NCBI GenBank assembly: GCA_013368315.1
Contig: JAACJM010000233.1
Span: 1 to 64,000 of the forward strand
Reading direction: 5' to 3'
From: Tetrapyrgos nigripes
Lineage: Eukaryota; Basidiomycota; Agaricomycetes; Agaricales; Campanellaceae
Length of the DNA: 64,000 bases
Notes under the pieces: model-generated
Database searches by the model: none
What the model saw: only the letters and a program-made list of their open reading frames with translations
What the model was told of the DNA's origin: nothing
Made by a program: the position numbers and the translations under genes
Part shown: positions 33,457-44,166 of the stretch, in pieces
How positions within the stretch are numbered: position 1 is the first letter of the stretch
Layout: every line of letters starts with the position of its first letter

Positions 33457-34115
33457 TCAGGATGGAGGGGGTCGCTTTTTAGTCAGAAGAGCGGAGAAAA
33501 ATAAAGGGTGCTTGCGAATATATAGGCGAAAAGCCTCAGACGTCCACCGACCCATCGTCTGGATCAAATCCCAGGAATACCCTAGCAGCGCGTAATGTGT
33601 TGCGCCACCTGACCTCAACGAATGACCCGCTACGTCCTCCTTGAAATACGTCTTCAATCTTCTGATGAACCACTGTCTCCTAGGTATGGAACCGTCTTTA
33701 CGAGCGAAAAGGTTGGGGTGGGCAGGGAAAAGGCGATCCCGGTGATTTCGACAGGACAGTCGTCTTCTCCGGTGGCACGAACCAAAATTTTATCTCCATC
33801 AAACTGTTTGTCCGATTTGTGCGTCGGTAAAAGGAAAGCTACATGATCATCGTCAATGGATAACGACGAACGCATGATCACCTTGCGTAACTCCCGGTGA
33901 GCGACTGTATCCGGCCAGACCAACTCGCCCAATCGCATAATCGCCAGGAAACCCAAGAAGAGAATTACCAAGAATAGCAAGTCATCATGGTCATCCGATC
34001 CCTTCAAATCCTCGTAAACCTCTGCTAACTCTTCCCTTCCTAACGCTCTCTTCTGCTTCTTCGAATACGGTATAGGTAAATCTGCGGGGACCTGGCTTGG
34101 ATTTGCGGGTACCAT
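33457..34115 (-). pseudogene. Tyrosine recombinase of the Ngaro-like element, frameshifted
   Basis: Two overlapping frames together match the recombinase at 50386-51000. Catalytic residues are visible: Arg in FLAIMRLGELVWPD, Lys in THKSDKQFDGDK, His-x-x-Arg in GHSLRSGG, Trp in MGRWTS and Tyr in FRLYIRKHP. A deletion of about 19 nt after CPVEIT (near 33740) breaks the frame. The N-terminus MVPANPSQVPADLPIPYSKK is present here but missing from the plus-strand copy. Confidence 0.85.
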
Positions 34116-34253
34116 CCTAAGTCATCATATATGACTTCCTGTACTGTAGAAACTATGTATATGAACTCAGAATTGTCTTCAAGCTAGTGTATTCAATGCA
34201 AGGAAAGTGTAAAAAGAGTGATAATGATATTGGGTATGGAATTGAAAATGTAC

Positions 34254-35136
34254 AGTGATTCATGGGTCCCTGAAACAACGAAACAAAAACTAGCCTCGGA
34301 TTGAATGAGTTCTGTCCCACCACCCATAAAAAGTAGATAGACAGAACGGTCTTTACTTATTAATGAAGACTTTCAAATCTTTTGATTTAGGAGGAGGGGA
34401 AAGGCCTGCAAAAAAGCTAATCAGTCCCGAAAACTCGTTATCGGCCTTGCTTCAGTCCTTGAAACAAGAGTCACATCAGTGTGATTCCCATTTAGAGGCA
34501 TTGCTCCGGATTAGCTGAAGAGATCTAAGCGTGTCTTGCAATTGAGGCCTTGAGGACTCATTGATCTCATCCATGTCCAAACGTGCTAGCAGCGCCAATC
34601 CCGAAGGTAGCCCAGTGCGCAAACGGGTCTGGAACTCATCAGAACTTGGGTCCAGTTATTCTGCACCCGAGATTATAGCTGAAAGCTCTGGTGCAAAGGA
34701 GGAGAGTCCGGACCCAGAACATGCTTACCTTCTCAACGAACCCAGTAAATATTTCAATGCCTCAAGCTCCAATTCTAACTAACATGATTCAGGCACATCA
34801 GACATCGAAGATGACCTGGTCTGGCATAAGCAGACTTTCATTGGTTCTCGCCCCTATTCACAACAAAGACTTGAAAGAACAGGCGATATGCTTCAACTCG
34901 CAGCAGGAAATCTTTTTGATGCTTTGGTTAACGAATATCACTGTGAACCACCACGCCTGACACTTCAAGAACTTGGAAAGTGCGTTGAGAATGTTCGGGA
35001 AGCGTTGGAATTGGTAGAGCTTGTCATTGATGAGATTGCAAATAGGGATAGGGGCAGTACTGCGGCGGGAAACTCTAATTGACTACACTTTTGTACAGCA
35101 GACGGCGTTGAATAACACTCTATTTATGGTGTCCAA
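34254..35136. other. 3' non-coding part of the pogo-like element
   Basis: Plus-strand frames of 60-90 codons (for example 34561-34782) show no motif. No gene is supported. Confidence 0.4.
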
Positions 35137-35553
35137 TCACTCAACGTCGCCGTCTGACATGGTCCCATCAGAATTCCTGTCACTGCCGCTGCCATACCCA
35201 TTGATATCAGCGTCACTTCCTTCCGTACCCTCATCATCTTCAACGTGCTCTCGCTCTCGGTCTCCAGTTATTTGTACCACAGTATTCAAGTTGGCGTTGT
35301 CTTGGCCTACAGTTGCAGTCATGTTCCGTTTACGGGACTTGGTGGCTACGTAGTCCGATCTTTTAGGTTTGGGAATAGCACGTTCCAGACCTTTTCCGGC
35401 AGTTGGTTTCTGGGGCTTCTTCCATCGAGGTTTTCTATGCTCATATCGGGCATCTGTATTCTCTGTTGCCAATGTGTTTCCTCTTTTTCGTACACCATTA
35501 AAATCACCTCATTTTTCCTCCTTCTCTCCTTGTCCATTACCTCCCATTTCGCC
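35137..35553 (-). pseudogene. C-terminal tail of pogo-like transposase, cut off by gypsy
   Basis: Reading down from 35553, AKWEVMDKERRRKNEVILMV joins exactly to LGLYKQAV at 44823 when the gypsy element and one TCGCC are removed. A frame change then leads to ARYEHRKPRWKKPQKPTAGK and a basic, then acidic, tail ending at 35137. Confidence 0.75.
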
Positions 35554-36205
35554 TGTAATACGAGATTTTGGTATTTCATGAAGACGGTGCTAGCGACTTC
35601 GAATCCCATGCGTGTAGATACTCCGAAACGCATATTTACGACTCCACCAACACTTAAGGTACATTCTTCGGTTGTTTCCATTTTCTTATACCCTGTCGAT
35701 TATGGCTAAGTTCCGAATGATTCTCATTTCTCTAAGTATCTTTATCATGTCTACTTCTAATGAGTTTCCTCTTCTAACATGTTTTTATGCTACTTAATTA
35801 GGTTTTACTTATACTTACATGTCTCACGTCTCTTTCTTACAAGTTACGATTATTCCTTACATGTTTCCATCTTTATTTACGCTCCTGTTTACTTACAATA
35901 TTTTTCCATAACGTACTTACTGTCTGAAGTATAAGTAGTACATACTCATACTCGAAAATCCAAGTTATATCCCCACAAACTTCACATCTCAAAGATCCAA
36001 CCCATCCCAGCCTAAGCCTAGCCAATCCAGCTCTTTCCTTGAAAAGTCCTACTCATCCTCATCAGTTCAATCTCTCACTGTTTTGAATATTCGACACCGT
36101 TCTGCTGTCATTCGATAGATCAGTACCACAACCCTTAGCAGAGTCATTTCTCGGACTTACCTTAGTTCGGGAGTATTTTCCTTTGGGTTAATTTACCTCG
36201 TGTCA
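35554..36205 (+). repeat. Gypsy 5' LTR
   Basis: 652 bp, TG...CA ends. A possible primer binding site, TGGAGCCCACCGCGAG, starts at 36210, four bases after the LTR. Confidence 0.92.
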
Positions 36206-36388
36206 TCATTGGAGCCCACCGCGAGGGGTGGTTCCTCTGATCTATCGCTAGTTGTATATCCAGTCAAAACCCTTCAACCCTACCCAGCCCATTCGATTCT
36301 ACGTCCCAATCCTTTCCTAGTCCAACCCAATCCTATCTTCGACCTTCTATTCTTCATCCTACGCTCTACATCCCGGCTATCCATCACC

Positions 36389-38770
36389 ATGGGAAGTAAC
36401 GGCTCCAGTACCAATATCTCCTCCACCAACCCTCCCAGCCTTAATGATCCTAACGCTCAGCAAGCTCAGAATGCTCCTCCTTCTACCAATATCACTTCCC
36501 CTCCTAATTCTTCTTCCAATACGAGTACGGCTCCTCCAAACCCCACCATCGTTCCTCCTGCTGCTTCCACGACTCGTACGACTGGATTCTTAGCTATCCC
36601 TCCTAAGGGACATCGTGAAGCCCCTACGAAATTCAAAGGAGATCATCGTCGTGCTCAGACCTTCATAGACCATTTAGAACGACTCTTCACTACTCACCAA
36701 GTTGTTCTGGATCGAGACCGTATCGACGCCCTTATCTATTATAGTTCCAAACGGGTAGTCGACGTGGTTAAGGGTTTTGTGTCCTATGCTATCCCTAATT
36801 GGGTCGAGTTTCGAGCCCAGTTCTTGCGTTTTTATTATTCGGATTTCAATGAGCGCAAGTACAAGGTTAGGCACATAAGGAGGCTCACCGACAAATACCA
36901 CACAAAGAGCTTCTCAAAACGTACGACTTGGATCAAATACCTTCGTGACTATACCCGTATCGCAGGTCCCCTTCTCAACCGAGGCGAAATCACCAACCTC
37001 CAAAACCACGAGTTCTTCTATCATGGTCTTTCCACCAAACTCCGGCGAATTGTCAATCGAACTCTTAAAGAACGTCTTCCCACTCACGATCGTTCGGTTC
37101 CTTGGGATCAGAGGGATGTGGAATGGGCAGTTGATAGGCATTTTGAGGAAGAGGAACATGATTTCGCGAAGAATCTGGATAACGATGGATCAGACGTAGA
37201 TTTGGACACGGAATCAGCCTCGGATGACTCTGGAGACTCATCTGATTCGGATGATTCTTCAGACGAATCTGATCATGAAACCAAACGGCGTAAGAAGTCT
37301 AAAACTTCTCGTACCAAGTCCTCATCCACCTCTAACCAGAGACCAGTTTCCTCTCCGGATACTCCTCCTTCTCAACGTGCTTCCACTCCCCGTCATACCA
37401 CTCCTACTCCTTCCAATAATCCCAACGATCTTGACATGGATGAAGTTATTCGTAAACTCTCGAAAATGACTCTCGACGATCCGGATTATGCACCATTCTA
37501 TGTCCGAGCTCTACTCCACAATTCTCAGCTCGCCCAACTCTTCCCAGCACCAAAAATCCTTGCTGGCACTCCTCCTGGTCCCTCCGTACCCAATAACTTT
37601 CGGAATAATACCTACATGCCACCGTCTAACAGTACTCTTGCGGGACGGGACGCGCCAAGAGATAATTGTTGGGGTTGCGGATCTATGGAACATATTTCGG
37701 GGAAGTGTCCAGAGTTGAATGATTTAATCTCGAAGGGAGAGCTCAAGCGGAATGAGCAGTGGAAAATTACTTGGCCGGACGGGGTTATTCTCCAGAGACG
37801 TCGTGGCGAGACTATCATGGATGCTTATCGTCGCCAGAAAGCTTCCATGGCTGCCGTGGCAGCTATGACAGCTGCCCCTATCACTTCTTCCAACTTTATT
37901 CAAGCTTCGCAGGCTTGTTCATCTGTTTCCTACTCTTATCTGGTTAGTCCAAGCGCTACAGATGATGAGATTATTCAAGCTCTCGAAGTTCATCGTACAA
38001 AGAAGGATAAGGAAGCGACTAGACCTGCACCATACCGAGCTGCAGATCATCCTTACGAAACGCGTGCTAAACCTGTCAAACCACCCGTTCCACCCCCTGT
38101 TCCTGACACTACCATTCCTTCTGAAACTTCATCTATTCCTTCGCAAGCTCCTCCTCCTCAAATGCCTCATGACGCCATCCCAGATCGAGTAGATACTTCC
38201 ACGGACGATGCTATTATGGAAGATTCGCCAGAAGATTCTTCTACTCCTGTTGTTACTCCTCCTACCAAACCTTCCAACTCTACCAAGAAGTCCAAAAATC
38301 CCAAACCTGCCAACGCCACTCGTCAATCAGCTGTATCTTCGCACATAGACAAGTCCACGATCCTTAACAAGATACTTAACGCCAGTAGCACGGATAAATT
38401 CGACATTTCGATCGGAGAATTCCTCGCATGTTCCCCATATCTCGCTAACATGCTCATCGAAGTTCTTAAACTCAAAAACCCTCCTAAAATTCAACTCTCA
38501 TCCCCGATTGCTTCTCTAGTCTCTCCTATGACCTTATCCTCCATCAATCTTGCCTCCGCAAAAACCTTCCTCATTGATCGCCACCGATTAATTACTTTCA
38601 CAATTACTGTGGACGACAAGGAGGTATCTGCTATCCTGGATACGGGTTCTATGCTTAATATTGTCAAAAAATCGGTATGGCGCACGTCTATGGTGGCAGA
38701 CCAATGGATATCACCCGTTCCATGGGGGTACATGACGCGAATGGTGGAGAAGGATTACTTCAGGGCTTAG
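36389..38770 (+). CDS. Gypsy Gag with protease start (frameshifted at the end)
   Basis: The likely start is ATG 36389 (CACCATGGG), although the frame is open from 36200 inside the LTR. The product has a Ser/Thr/Pro/Asn-rich N-terminus, a capsid-like region (FKGDHRRAQTFIDHLERLFT...YHGLSTKLRRIVN), an acidic Asp/Ser tract followed by a basic KRRKKSK, then a CX2CX4HX4C zinc knuckle CWGCGSMEHISGKC from residue 427. The aspartic protease motif is AILDTGSMLNIV with Asp751. Near 38690-38700 the frame is lost: this frame runs to a stop at 38770, while the protease continues in the next ORF. A programmed shift cannot be excluded. Confidence 0.85.
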   Translation: MGSNGSSTNISSTNPPSLNDPNAQQAQNAPPSTNITSPPNSSSNTSTAPPNPTIVPPAASTTRTTGFLAIPPKGHREAPTKFKGDHRRAQTFIDHLERLFTTHQVVLDRDRIDALIYYSSKRVVDVVKGFVSYAIPNWVEFRAQFLRFYYSDFNERKYKVRHIRRLTDKYHTKSFSKRTTWIKYLRDYTRIAGPLLNRGEITNLQNHEFFYHGLSTKLRRIVNRTLKERLPTHDRSVPWDQRDVEWAVDRHFEEEEHDFAKNLDNDGSDVDLDTESASDDSGDSSDSDDSSDESDHETKRRKKSKTSRTKSSSTSNQRPVSSPDTPPSQRASTPRHTTPTPSNNPNDLDMDEVIRKLSKMTLDDPDYAPFYVRALLHNSQLAQLFPAPKILAGTPPGPSVPNNFRNNTYMPPSNSTLAGRDAPRDNCWGCGSMEHISGKCPELNDLISKGELKRNEQWKITWPDGVILQRRRGETIMDAYRRQKASMAAVAAMTAAPITSSNFIQASQACSSVSYSYLVSPSATDDEIIQALEVHRTKKDKEATRPAPYRAADHPYETRAKPVKPPVPPPVPDTTIPSETSSIPSQAPPPQMPHDAIPDRVDTSTDDAIMEDSPEDSSTPVVTPPTKPSNSTKKSKNPKPANATRQSAVSSHIDKSTILNKILNASSTDKFDISIGEFLACSPYLANMLIEVLKLKNPPKIQLSSPIASLVSPMTLSSINLASAKTFLIDRHRLITFTITVDDKEVSAILDTGSMLNIVKKSVWRTSMVADQWISPVPWGYMTRMVEKDYFRA

Positions 38771-39045
38771 TAGCCGAAGTTCCTATCCGTTGTGGCACTG
38801 TCATGACGTACGCTCATTTATTCGTCGGCGATAAGGTACCATTCGATCTCCTACTTGGATGTCCATGGCAGAAAGGCAATCGAGTTGGAATTGACGAACG
38901 AGATGATGGAACATATTTGGTATTCAAGGAGAGAGATTATTCAGGGGTTCTCAGGCCCAAGTTCGAGATGATGGTAGAAGAGGAAGTTCCTCCACCTTGG
39001 GCAGGAGATGTTAGCCATTTCATACGAACCCTAAACACTCCTTAA
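38677..39045 (+). CDS. Gypsy protease remainder, shifted frame
   Basis: YGGRPMDITRSMGVHDANGG then VPIRCGTVMTYAHLFVGDKV and PFDLLLGCPWQKGNRVGIDE continue the retropepsin fold, with the typical LLLGCPW C-terminal strand. It overlaps the Gag frame by 94 nt. It has no known independent start. Confidence 0.75.
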   Translation: MAHVYGGRPMDITRSMGVHDANGGEGLLQGLVAEVPIRCGTVMTYAHLFVGDKVPFDLLLGCPWQKGNRVGIDERDDGTYLVFKERDYSGVLRPKFEMMVEEEVPPPWAGDVSHFIRTLNTP

Positions 39046-39148
39046 ACTTCCCTTCCATTCCTATTCCCATTTCATGCCCCTTCTTACTATCCTCCATCTT
39101 TCTACTTACCTTCTTTCTCAACTCTACTCTCAAATCACTCCAGCAATC

Positions 39149-40519
39149 ATGGACTATCTTAATATTTCGTATACCGATGATAACGGACGCGACTGGATCG
39201 AGCTATACGACAACGATACCACTATGGTCACTGCTCCTACCCTTACTCCCCCTCACATTTCAGTATCCCCATCTCCTAGTCCTCCAGGCGTGGACCATGT
39301 CGTCTCTCAGCAGTTACTTGCTAATATCTCGAATCTTATATCAGCTATTGACCCTTCCACTACTTCCCCTACCATTAATTCCATTCCCATGGGCACCTCC
39401 GAATCACCTGCAACCGTCCACGCACGTACAGAATCAGCAGATAGTATTCCTTTACTGGGGGGACCTGAAGATTTTGCGGAACAGCGTTTGGATAGGCGTG
39501 CTCGGCTGTCCCCAGATGATTCTCGTGCTCTAATAACCTTCCTAACCAACCCCGATACCCACGTTTCTCCGCAACGAGGTTCCTTCTTCTCACGTTCCCT
39601 CCAGCTCATCGACCACATGTTCCCGCTCTGTCAAACTATTCAAAATATCGCTTATGCCAATGACGGTGATCCAGTCATTTGGCGTAATCAACGAGGGATG
39701 CAGCGGAACCCATTGGTGGCTACGGACATAGAGCTAGAGTTAAAGAATCTCTATGTGGATGAAATGGGAGCACCAATGAATGTTTTGGAGATTCGTCTTC
39801 TTGCCCATCAGGCAAAATACGAACGCAAACGGACGGTGTTTTTGGCTCTTCCAGGGACTTCCATTTTTGGTAACTTAGGAATGCAACTCGATTTGGAGCC
39901 TCTAGGGCGCTGAGAGTATCATTCTATAGCGACCTGGACACCATTTATGGAAGCTCTGCAAGTGGCTATGGCACTTCTAGTTCAGAACAACGTCTTCCCA
40001 AATCTCCATGATATCCACATTCCCCTGGACGAACTTATCATCTTCCCTTCTCGCTATCTTGTATACCACCCTGATCTTCCTTTCTTTTGTGTCATGACTT
40101 CCATCCTTCACGACGTTCAACTCTGCTTGGCCTTTTTCCATGAGATCATCGATCGTGGCCTATCCGACTTGGCCTTTGTAGAGGAATACCGTAGAAGGGA
40201 TCGAGAACAGACAGACCGCTTCTACAACTATTCCCCATTTGATAATTTTGCTATGCACCATGCCATTCCTGCTCCTGCATCTATCTTTCGTGCGAATCCA
40301 TTTTTCCGAGATTACCAACTCGCGTTCATATGGTCGTCTTTGGATCTCTTTCAACGAATGGAGGCGTTACCTGGCTGTAGATGTCCAATCTTGATTGACA
40401 AGGCTAAACTTCTGCTTCGGTTGGACATGAATAATTACCATTCCATCATTCAATCCTATCTCTATCGTTCATTCTTCCTATCTACCATTTCTCCTCCTTA
40501 TGCCCCATCCACTAATTAG
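39149..40519 (+). pseudogene. Extra gypsy ORF of unknown function, one nonsense codon
   Basis: From ATG 39149 (MDYLNISYTDDNGRDWIELY) the same frame runs to 40519, broken only by TGA at 39911-39913. The second half resumes EYHSIATWTPFMEALQVAMA. The combined length is about 456 codons. Content is Pro/Ser-rich at first, then mostly helical and hydrophobic. I see no zinc finger, protease or polymerase motif. It lies between protease and RT, an unusual place for a gypsy accessory ORF. Confidence 0.65.
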
Positions 40520-40678
40520 TAGTACACTTCTTTGGGCAATCTCGTTCTTCCTGCATCATTAATCTAGGTAATATTCACTTACGTACACTTACGTCGTCGT
40601 GGTGAACGACGTTAAACTCACTATTCTCATTCCTACTTTCCCACTTTATTTTTCACTCATACTTACCTATTAGCCACC

Positions 40679-40780
40679 ATGGACACGTTACATAGTAGTT
40701 ACCTACAGCCAATTATATTGGACTTAGGAGATTATTATTCGTTAGAAGACCTTGAAGCTGACGACATTCTTATTCGATGA
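40679..40780 (+). CDS. 33-codon ORF overlapping the gypsy pol start
   Basis: ATG 40679 sits in GCCACCATGG, a very strong start context. The peptide MDTLHSSYLQPIILDLGDYY continues 13 residues to a TGA that overlaps the pol ATG as ATGA (40777-40780). This arrangement suggests stop-and-restart translation of pol. Confidence 0.5.
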   Translation: MDTLHSSYLQPIILDLGDYYSLEDLEADDILIR

Positions 40781-43293
40781 CAGAACCTTCCCCTATTGCC
40801 CCTTTAGGCATACCCGATCCCATCCCAATGCCTATTTTTGTTTTAGGCGCATACAAACGTGTCGATCAACGCACTAAACCCCTATCCACCCCATACCCAG
40901 AATGGGCCCGAACTCAACGTCGATTTCCCGAAGATCCGCTCGCCACTCTTCCTCCACTTTCCCCCAATCTTCCTCCATATACCCCAACTTCTCGCATCAC
41001 TCGGGAACGCATGCAAACCCTCAACCTCAACCCTGATGGATTTTTATGGCCAGAAGAAGAAAAGCTTTTCGAAAATATCATGATCATGAATGAGGATGCA
41101 ATCGCATTCGTGGAAACTGATCGTGGTACCTTTCGAGAAGATTATTTCTCTCCGTACATCTATCCCGTCGTGCCACACACTCCATGGCAGTATCGAAATA
41201 TCCCAATCCCTCCAGGAATCGCAGATAAAGTCTTGGAACTCCTAAAGATCAAGATCGCGCACGGTGTCTACGAACGATCCCAAAGCTCTTACCGTTCCCG
41301 CTGGTTTTGCGTGCTCAAGAAAAATGGGACCCTTCGTATAGTCCATAGTCTCCAACCGCTCAACAAAATCACGATTAAAGACGCTGGAGTTCCTCCCATA
41401 CTCGACGAATTCGTTTCTCCATTTGGAGCATGCTCGATCTATACTGTATTCGATCTCTTTTGGGGTTTCGATGTGAGAAAAGTCCATCCCGAATCTCGCG
41501 ATCTCACAGGTTTCATGACACCCCTCGGTCCTCTCCGCATCACGTCCTTACCCATGGGATACACCAACTCCCCTACCGAATTTCAACAATGCATGATATT
41601 CATTCTTCAGGATGAAATCCCGCACACCGCGAATATCTTCATCGATGATCTACCAATCAAGGGACCTCCTACTCGCTATCTCGATGATCTTGGAAATCCG
41701 GAAACATTGTTAGCCAATCCTGGCATACGACGATTCGTGTGGGAACACGCTCTCGATGTCCATCGTATTATGCATAGAGTTAAACATGCTGGAGGTACCT
41801 TCGCATTCAAGAAGATGCAGGTGGCTAGGCCAGAAGTGTTAATTGTTGGGCAGCGTTGTACCTTTGCGGGAAGATTACCAGATCCTACGAGGACAGACAA
41901 AATCATTAATTGGCCTGTTCTGACCGATCCCAAGGCTGTTCGCCGATTCCTCGGCTTAACTGGCACAGTTAGGATTTGGATTCCAAATTATTCCCAGCTC
42001 GTTCGACCCCTCACAGTTCTCTATCACAAAGACAAACCGTTCGTGTGGACAAACGACTGTCAACACGCTTTTGACCAAATCAAGCTCCTAGTGTCATCAG
42101 CTCCTGCGTTACGAGAAATCGACTATACTTCCTCCCTCCCAGTATTCCTAGCTGTCGACTCTAGCGTGTTGGGAGTTGGATTTATCCTTTCCCAGCTTGA
42201 TCAGCAAAACCGCCGCCGTCCTGCCCGCTATGGATCCCTCCCTTTCAATGAACGAGAAAGTCGATATTCACAGCCAAAACTCGAACTCTACGGTTTATTC
42301 CGAGCACTCCGACATTGGCGAATATACCTCATTGGGGTCAAGGATTTGCGCATTGAGTTAGATGCAAAATACATCACAGGAATGCTCAATGAGCCAGACA
42401 TGCAACCCAACGCCGCTGTCAACAGATGGATTCAGGGTATTCTTCTCTTCGACTTCACTATCGTCCATGTCCCAGCTGCGAAACATGTTGGTCCAGATGC
42501 TTTGTCTCGAATAGAGCATGAAAGTGTCCCCACTGAGGACTACGACGACTCTTGGCTAGATGATATCGCCCTGCATATCCCCTCTATCACTCCCTCAGAA
42601 CTTATACCCATCACATCTTTTCTTCAAGTGCTTTTTGCTTCTACTGTTCACATTTTCAACCTTCAGTCTAATTCAGACTCGAATACCCCACATCTACCCT
42701 CCTTATCACCAGCCGACCAGAACCTTATCGAAATTTTCCACTTTCTGAAGGATTTATCCTTTCCCTCGTCCATCTCTGCAATTACTGATCCCAAACGACG
42801 AACTGATGCTCGAAGACGATTCCTTCAAAAGACCAAGCGATTCTACATTCTTAATGACCGACTCTACCGACGTACAAGCCAAAAATCGCCACAACTCGTA
42901 GTTCTCAACCCCGAGGCTCGACTCCGGATTCTCATTCAGGCGCATGAACTCCTAGGCCATCGTGGAGTCTCTGCAACGTTTGAACTACTTAACCTGCGAT
43001 TTTACTGGCCACACCTCCGACGAAATGTCCATTTCCATATCCGATCATGCCACGAATGCCAAATTCGTAGTCGCCAGGCTCTTCATATTCCATATACCGT
43101 CTCCACTCCAGTCTCCCCGTTCCAGAAAGTATACATTGACGTCATGTTCATGCCCTCCGCTTCCAGATTCCGATATATTGTTGTGGCTCGAGATGATTTG
43201 ACTGGATGGTGTGAAGCTCGTGCCCTACGAAAGAATAATGCTAAGTCACTGGCAAAATTCTTTTGGAACAGTTATACTGCCGTCATGGTCTAA
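40777..43293 (+). CDS. Gypsy Pol: reverse transcriptase, RNase H, integrase N-terminal part
   Basis: The RT has FCVLKKNGTLRIVHSLQPLN, TVFDLFWGFDVRKVHPESRD, LGPLRITSLPMGYTNSPTEF and the catalytic FIDDL (Asp290-Asp291). RNase H has AVDSSVLGVGF, KLELYGLFRALRHW, ELDAKYITGML and GPDALSR. The integrase zinc finger is HELLGHRGVSATFELLNLRF then CHECQIRSR, and the first catalytic Asp is in VYIDVMFMP. The frame is lost after AKFF at about 43265: one T fewer than needed in a T run ends this frame at 43293 while the protein continues in the next ORF. Confidence 0.92.
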   Translation: MTEPSPIAPLGIPDPIPMPIFVLGAYKRVDQRTKPLSTPYPEWARTQRRFPEDPLATLPPLSPNLPPYTPTSRITRERMQTLNLNPDGFLWPEEEKLFENIMIMNEDAIAFVETDRGTFREDYFSPYIYPVVPHTPWQYRNIPIPPGIADKVLELLKIKIAHGVYERSQSSYRSRWFCVLKKNGTLRIVHSLQPLNKITIKDAGVPPILDEFVSPFGACSIYTVFDLFWGFDVRKVHPESRDLTGFMTPLGPLRITSLPMGYTNSPTEFQQCMIFILQDEIPHTANIFIDDLPIKGPPTRYLDDLGNPETLLANPGIRRFVWEHALDVHRIMHRVKHAGGTFAFKKMQVARPEVLIVGQRCTFAGRLPDPTRTDKIINWPVLTDPKAVRRFLGLTGTVRIWIPNYSQLVRPLTVLYHKDKPFVWTNDCQHAFDQIKLLVSSAPALREIDYTSSLPVFLAVDSSVLGVGFILSQLDQQNRRRPARYGSLPFNERESRYSQPKLELYGLFRALRHWRIYLIGVKDLRIELDAKYITGMLNEPDMQPNAAVNRWIQGILLFDFTIVHVPAAKHVGPDALSRIEHESVPTEDYDDSWLDDIALHIPSITPSELIPITSFLQVLFASTVHIFNLQSNSDSNTPHLPSLSPADQNLIEIFHFLKDLSFPSSISAITDPKRRTDARRRFLQKTKRFYILNDRLYRRTSQKSPQLVVLNPEARLRILIQAHELLGHRGVSATFELLNLRFYWPHLRRNVHFHIRSCHECQIRSRQALHIPYTVSTPVSPFQKVYIDVMFMPSASRFRYIVVARDDLTGWCEARALRKNNAKSLAKFFWNSYTAVMV

Positions 43294-44123
43294 TAATCCA
43301 CATTGTAACCGATAACAGATCCGAAGTTAAGGCAGCCTTCTCAGATTTACTCCGGCGACTACATATCCACCAAGTTCGCATCTCGCCGTATAACTCGAAG
43401 GCTAATGGAGTGGTAGAACGTGGGCACTTTGTCATTCGAGAATCCTTAGTGAAGGCATGCGAAGGACGAATTTCCCGTTGGCCGGATCTCCTTATGACTG
43501 TAGTCTTTGCGGATAACATCACCATACGACGCCAAACTGGTTATTCCCCTTTCTTCCTTGTACATGGCTATCATCCCATTCTCGCGTTCGACCTTTTGGA
43601 AGCTTCATTCCTCGTTGACAGCTGGCAGTCACAAATGTCAGATATCGACTTCCTTGCCCTACGCGTTCGACAACTACAACTACGCCCAGATGATATTGCT
43701 GCAGCTGCCAAAACGTTGCAATTCCATCGGTTCCGTACTAAGCAGGAATTCGAGGACAAGTGGGCAAGCAAATTGTTCACAGAGAGTTTCTATGAAGGGG
43801 ATTTGGTGCTAGTTCGTAACTCCCGTGTCGCTAAGGACCTTGGACAAAAAGCTAAACCACGGTGGCTGGGTCCTTACGCCATTGTGCGACGAACAAAAGG
43901 TGGAAGTTATGTGATTCGCAAACTCAACGGCGCTGTATCGCTTCAAGGCATTGCTGCCTCTCGTCTCCTCCCATACATCTCTCGTTCCAGTCCTGACCTA
44001 CAGCAACTCGCATCAGGATTACCTCCCGCAGACGACCACCTCGACACTACGACCGAATGGCGTGAACCCCCTTCCTCTGACTCCGACTCTGACGATGAGA
44101 TTGTGCCTTCTGATGATGATTAG
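43263..44123 (+). CDS. Gypsy integrase core and C-terminal part, shifted frame
   Basis: It continues LEQLYCRHGLIIHIVTDN (second catalytic Asp) and NGVVERGHFVIRE (catalytic Glu), so the DDE triad is complete across the frameshift. GDLVLVRNSRVAKDLGQKAK and RWLGPYAIVRRTKGGSYVIR are the usual C-terminal barrel. It ends in a Pro/Ser/Asp tail. No chromodomain was recognised. Confidence 0.88.
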   Translation: MEQLYCRHGLIIHIVTDNRSEVKAAFSDLLRRLHIHQVRISPYNSKANGVVERGHFVIRESLVKACEGRISRWPDLLMTVVFADNITIRRQTGYSPFFLVHGYHPILAFDLLEASFLVDSWQSQMSDIDFLALRVRQLQLRPDDIAAAAKTLQFHRFRTKQEFEDKWASKLFTESFYEGDLVLVRNSRVAKDLGQKAKPRWLGPYAIVRRTKGGSYVIRKLNGAVSLQGIAASRLLPYISRSSPDLQQLASGLPPADDHLDTTTEWREPPSSDSDSDDEIVPSDDD

Positions 44124-44166
44124 TCTTCTGCAACTGAGGACAATTGCAATTTCTGTGCTGGGTGGA

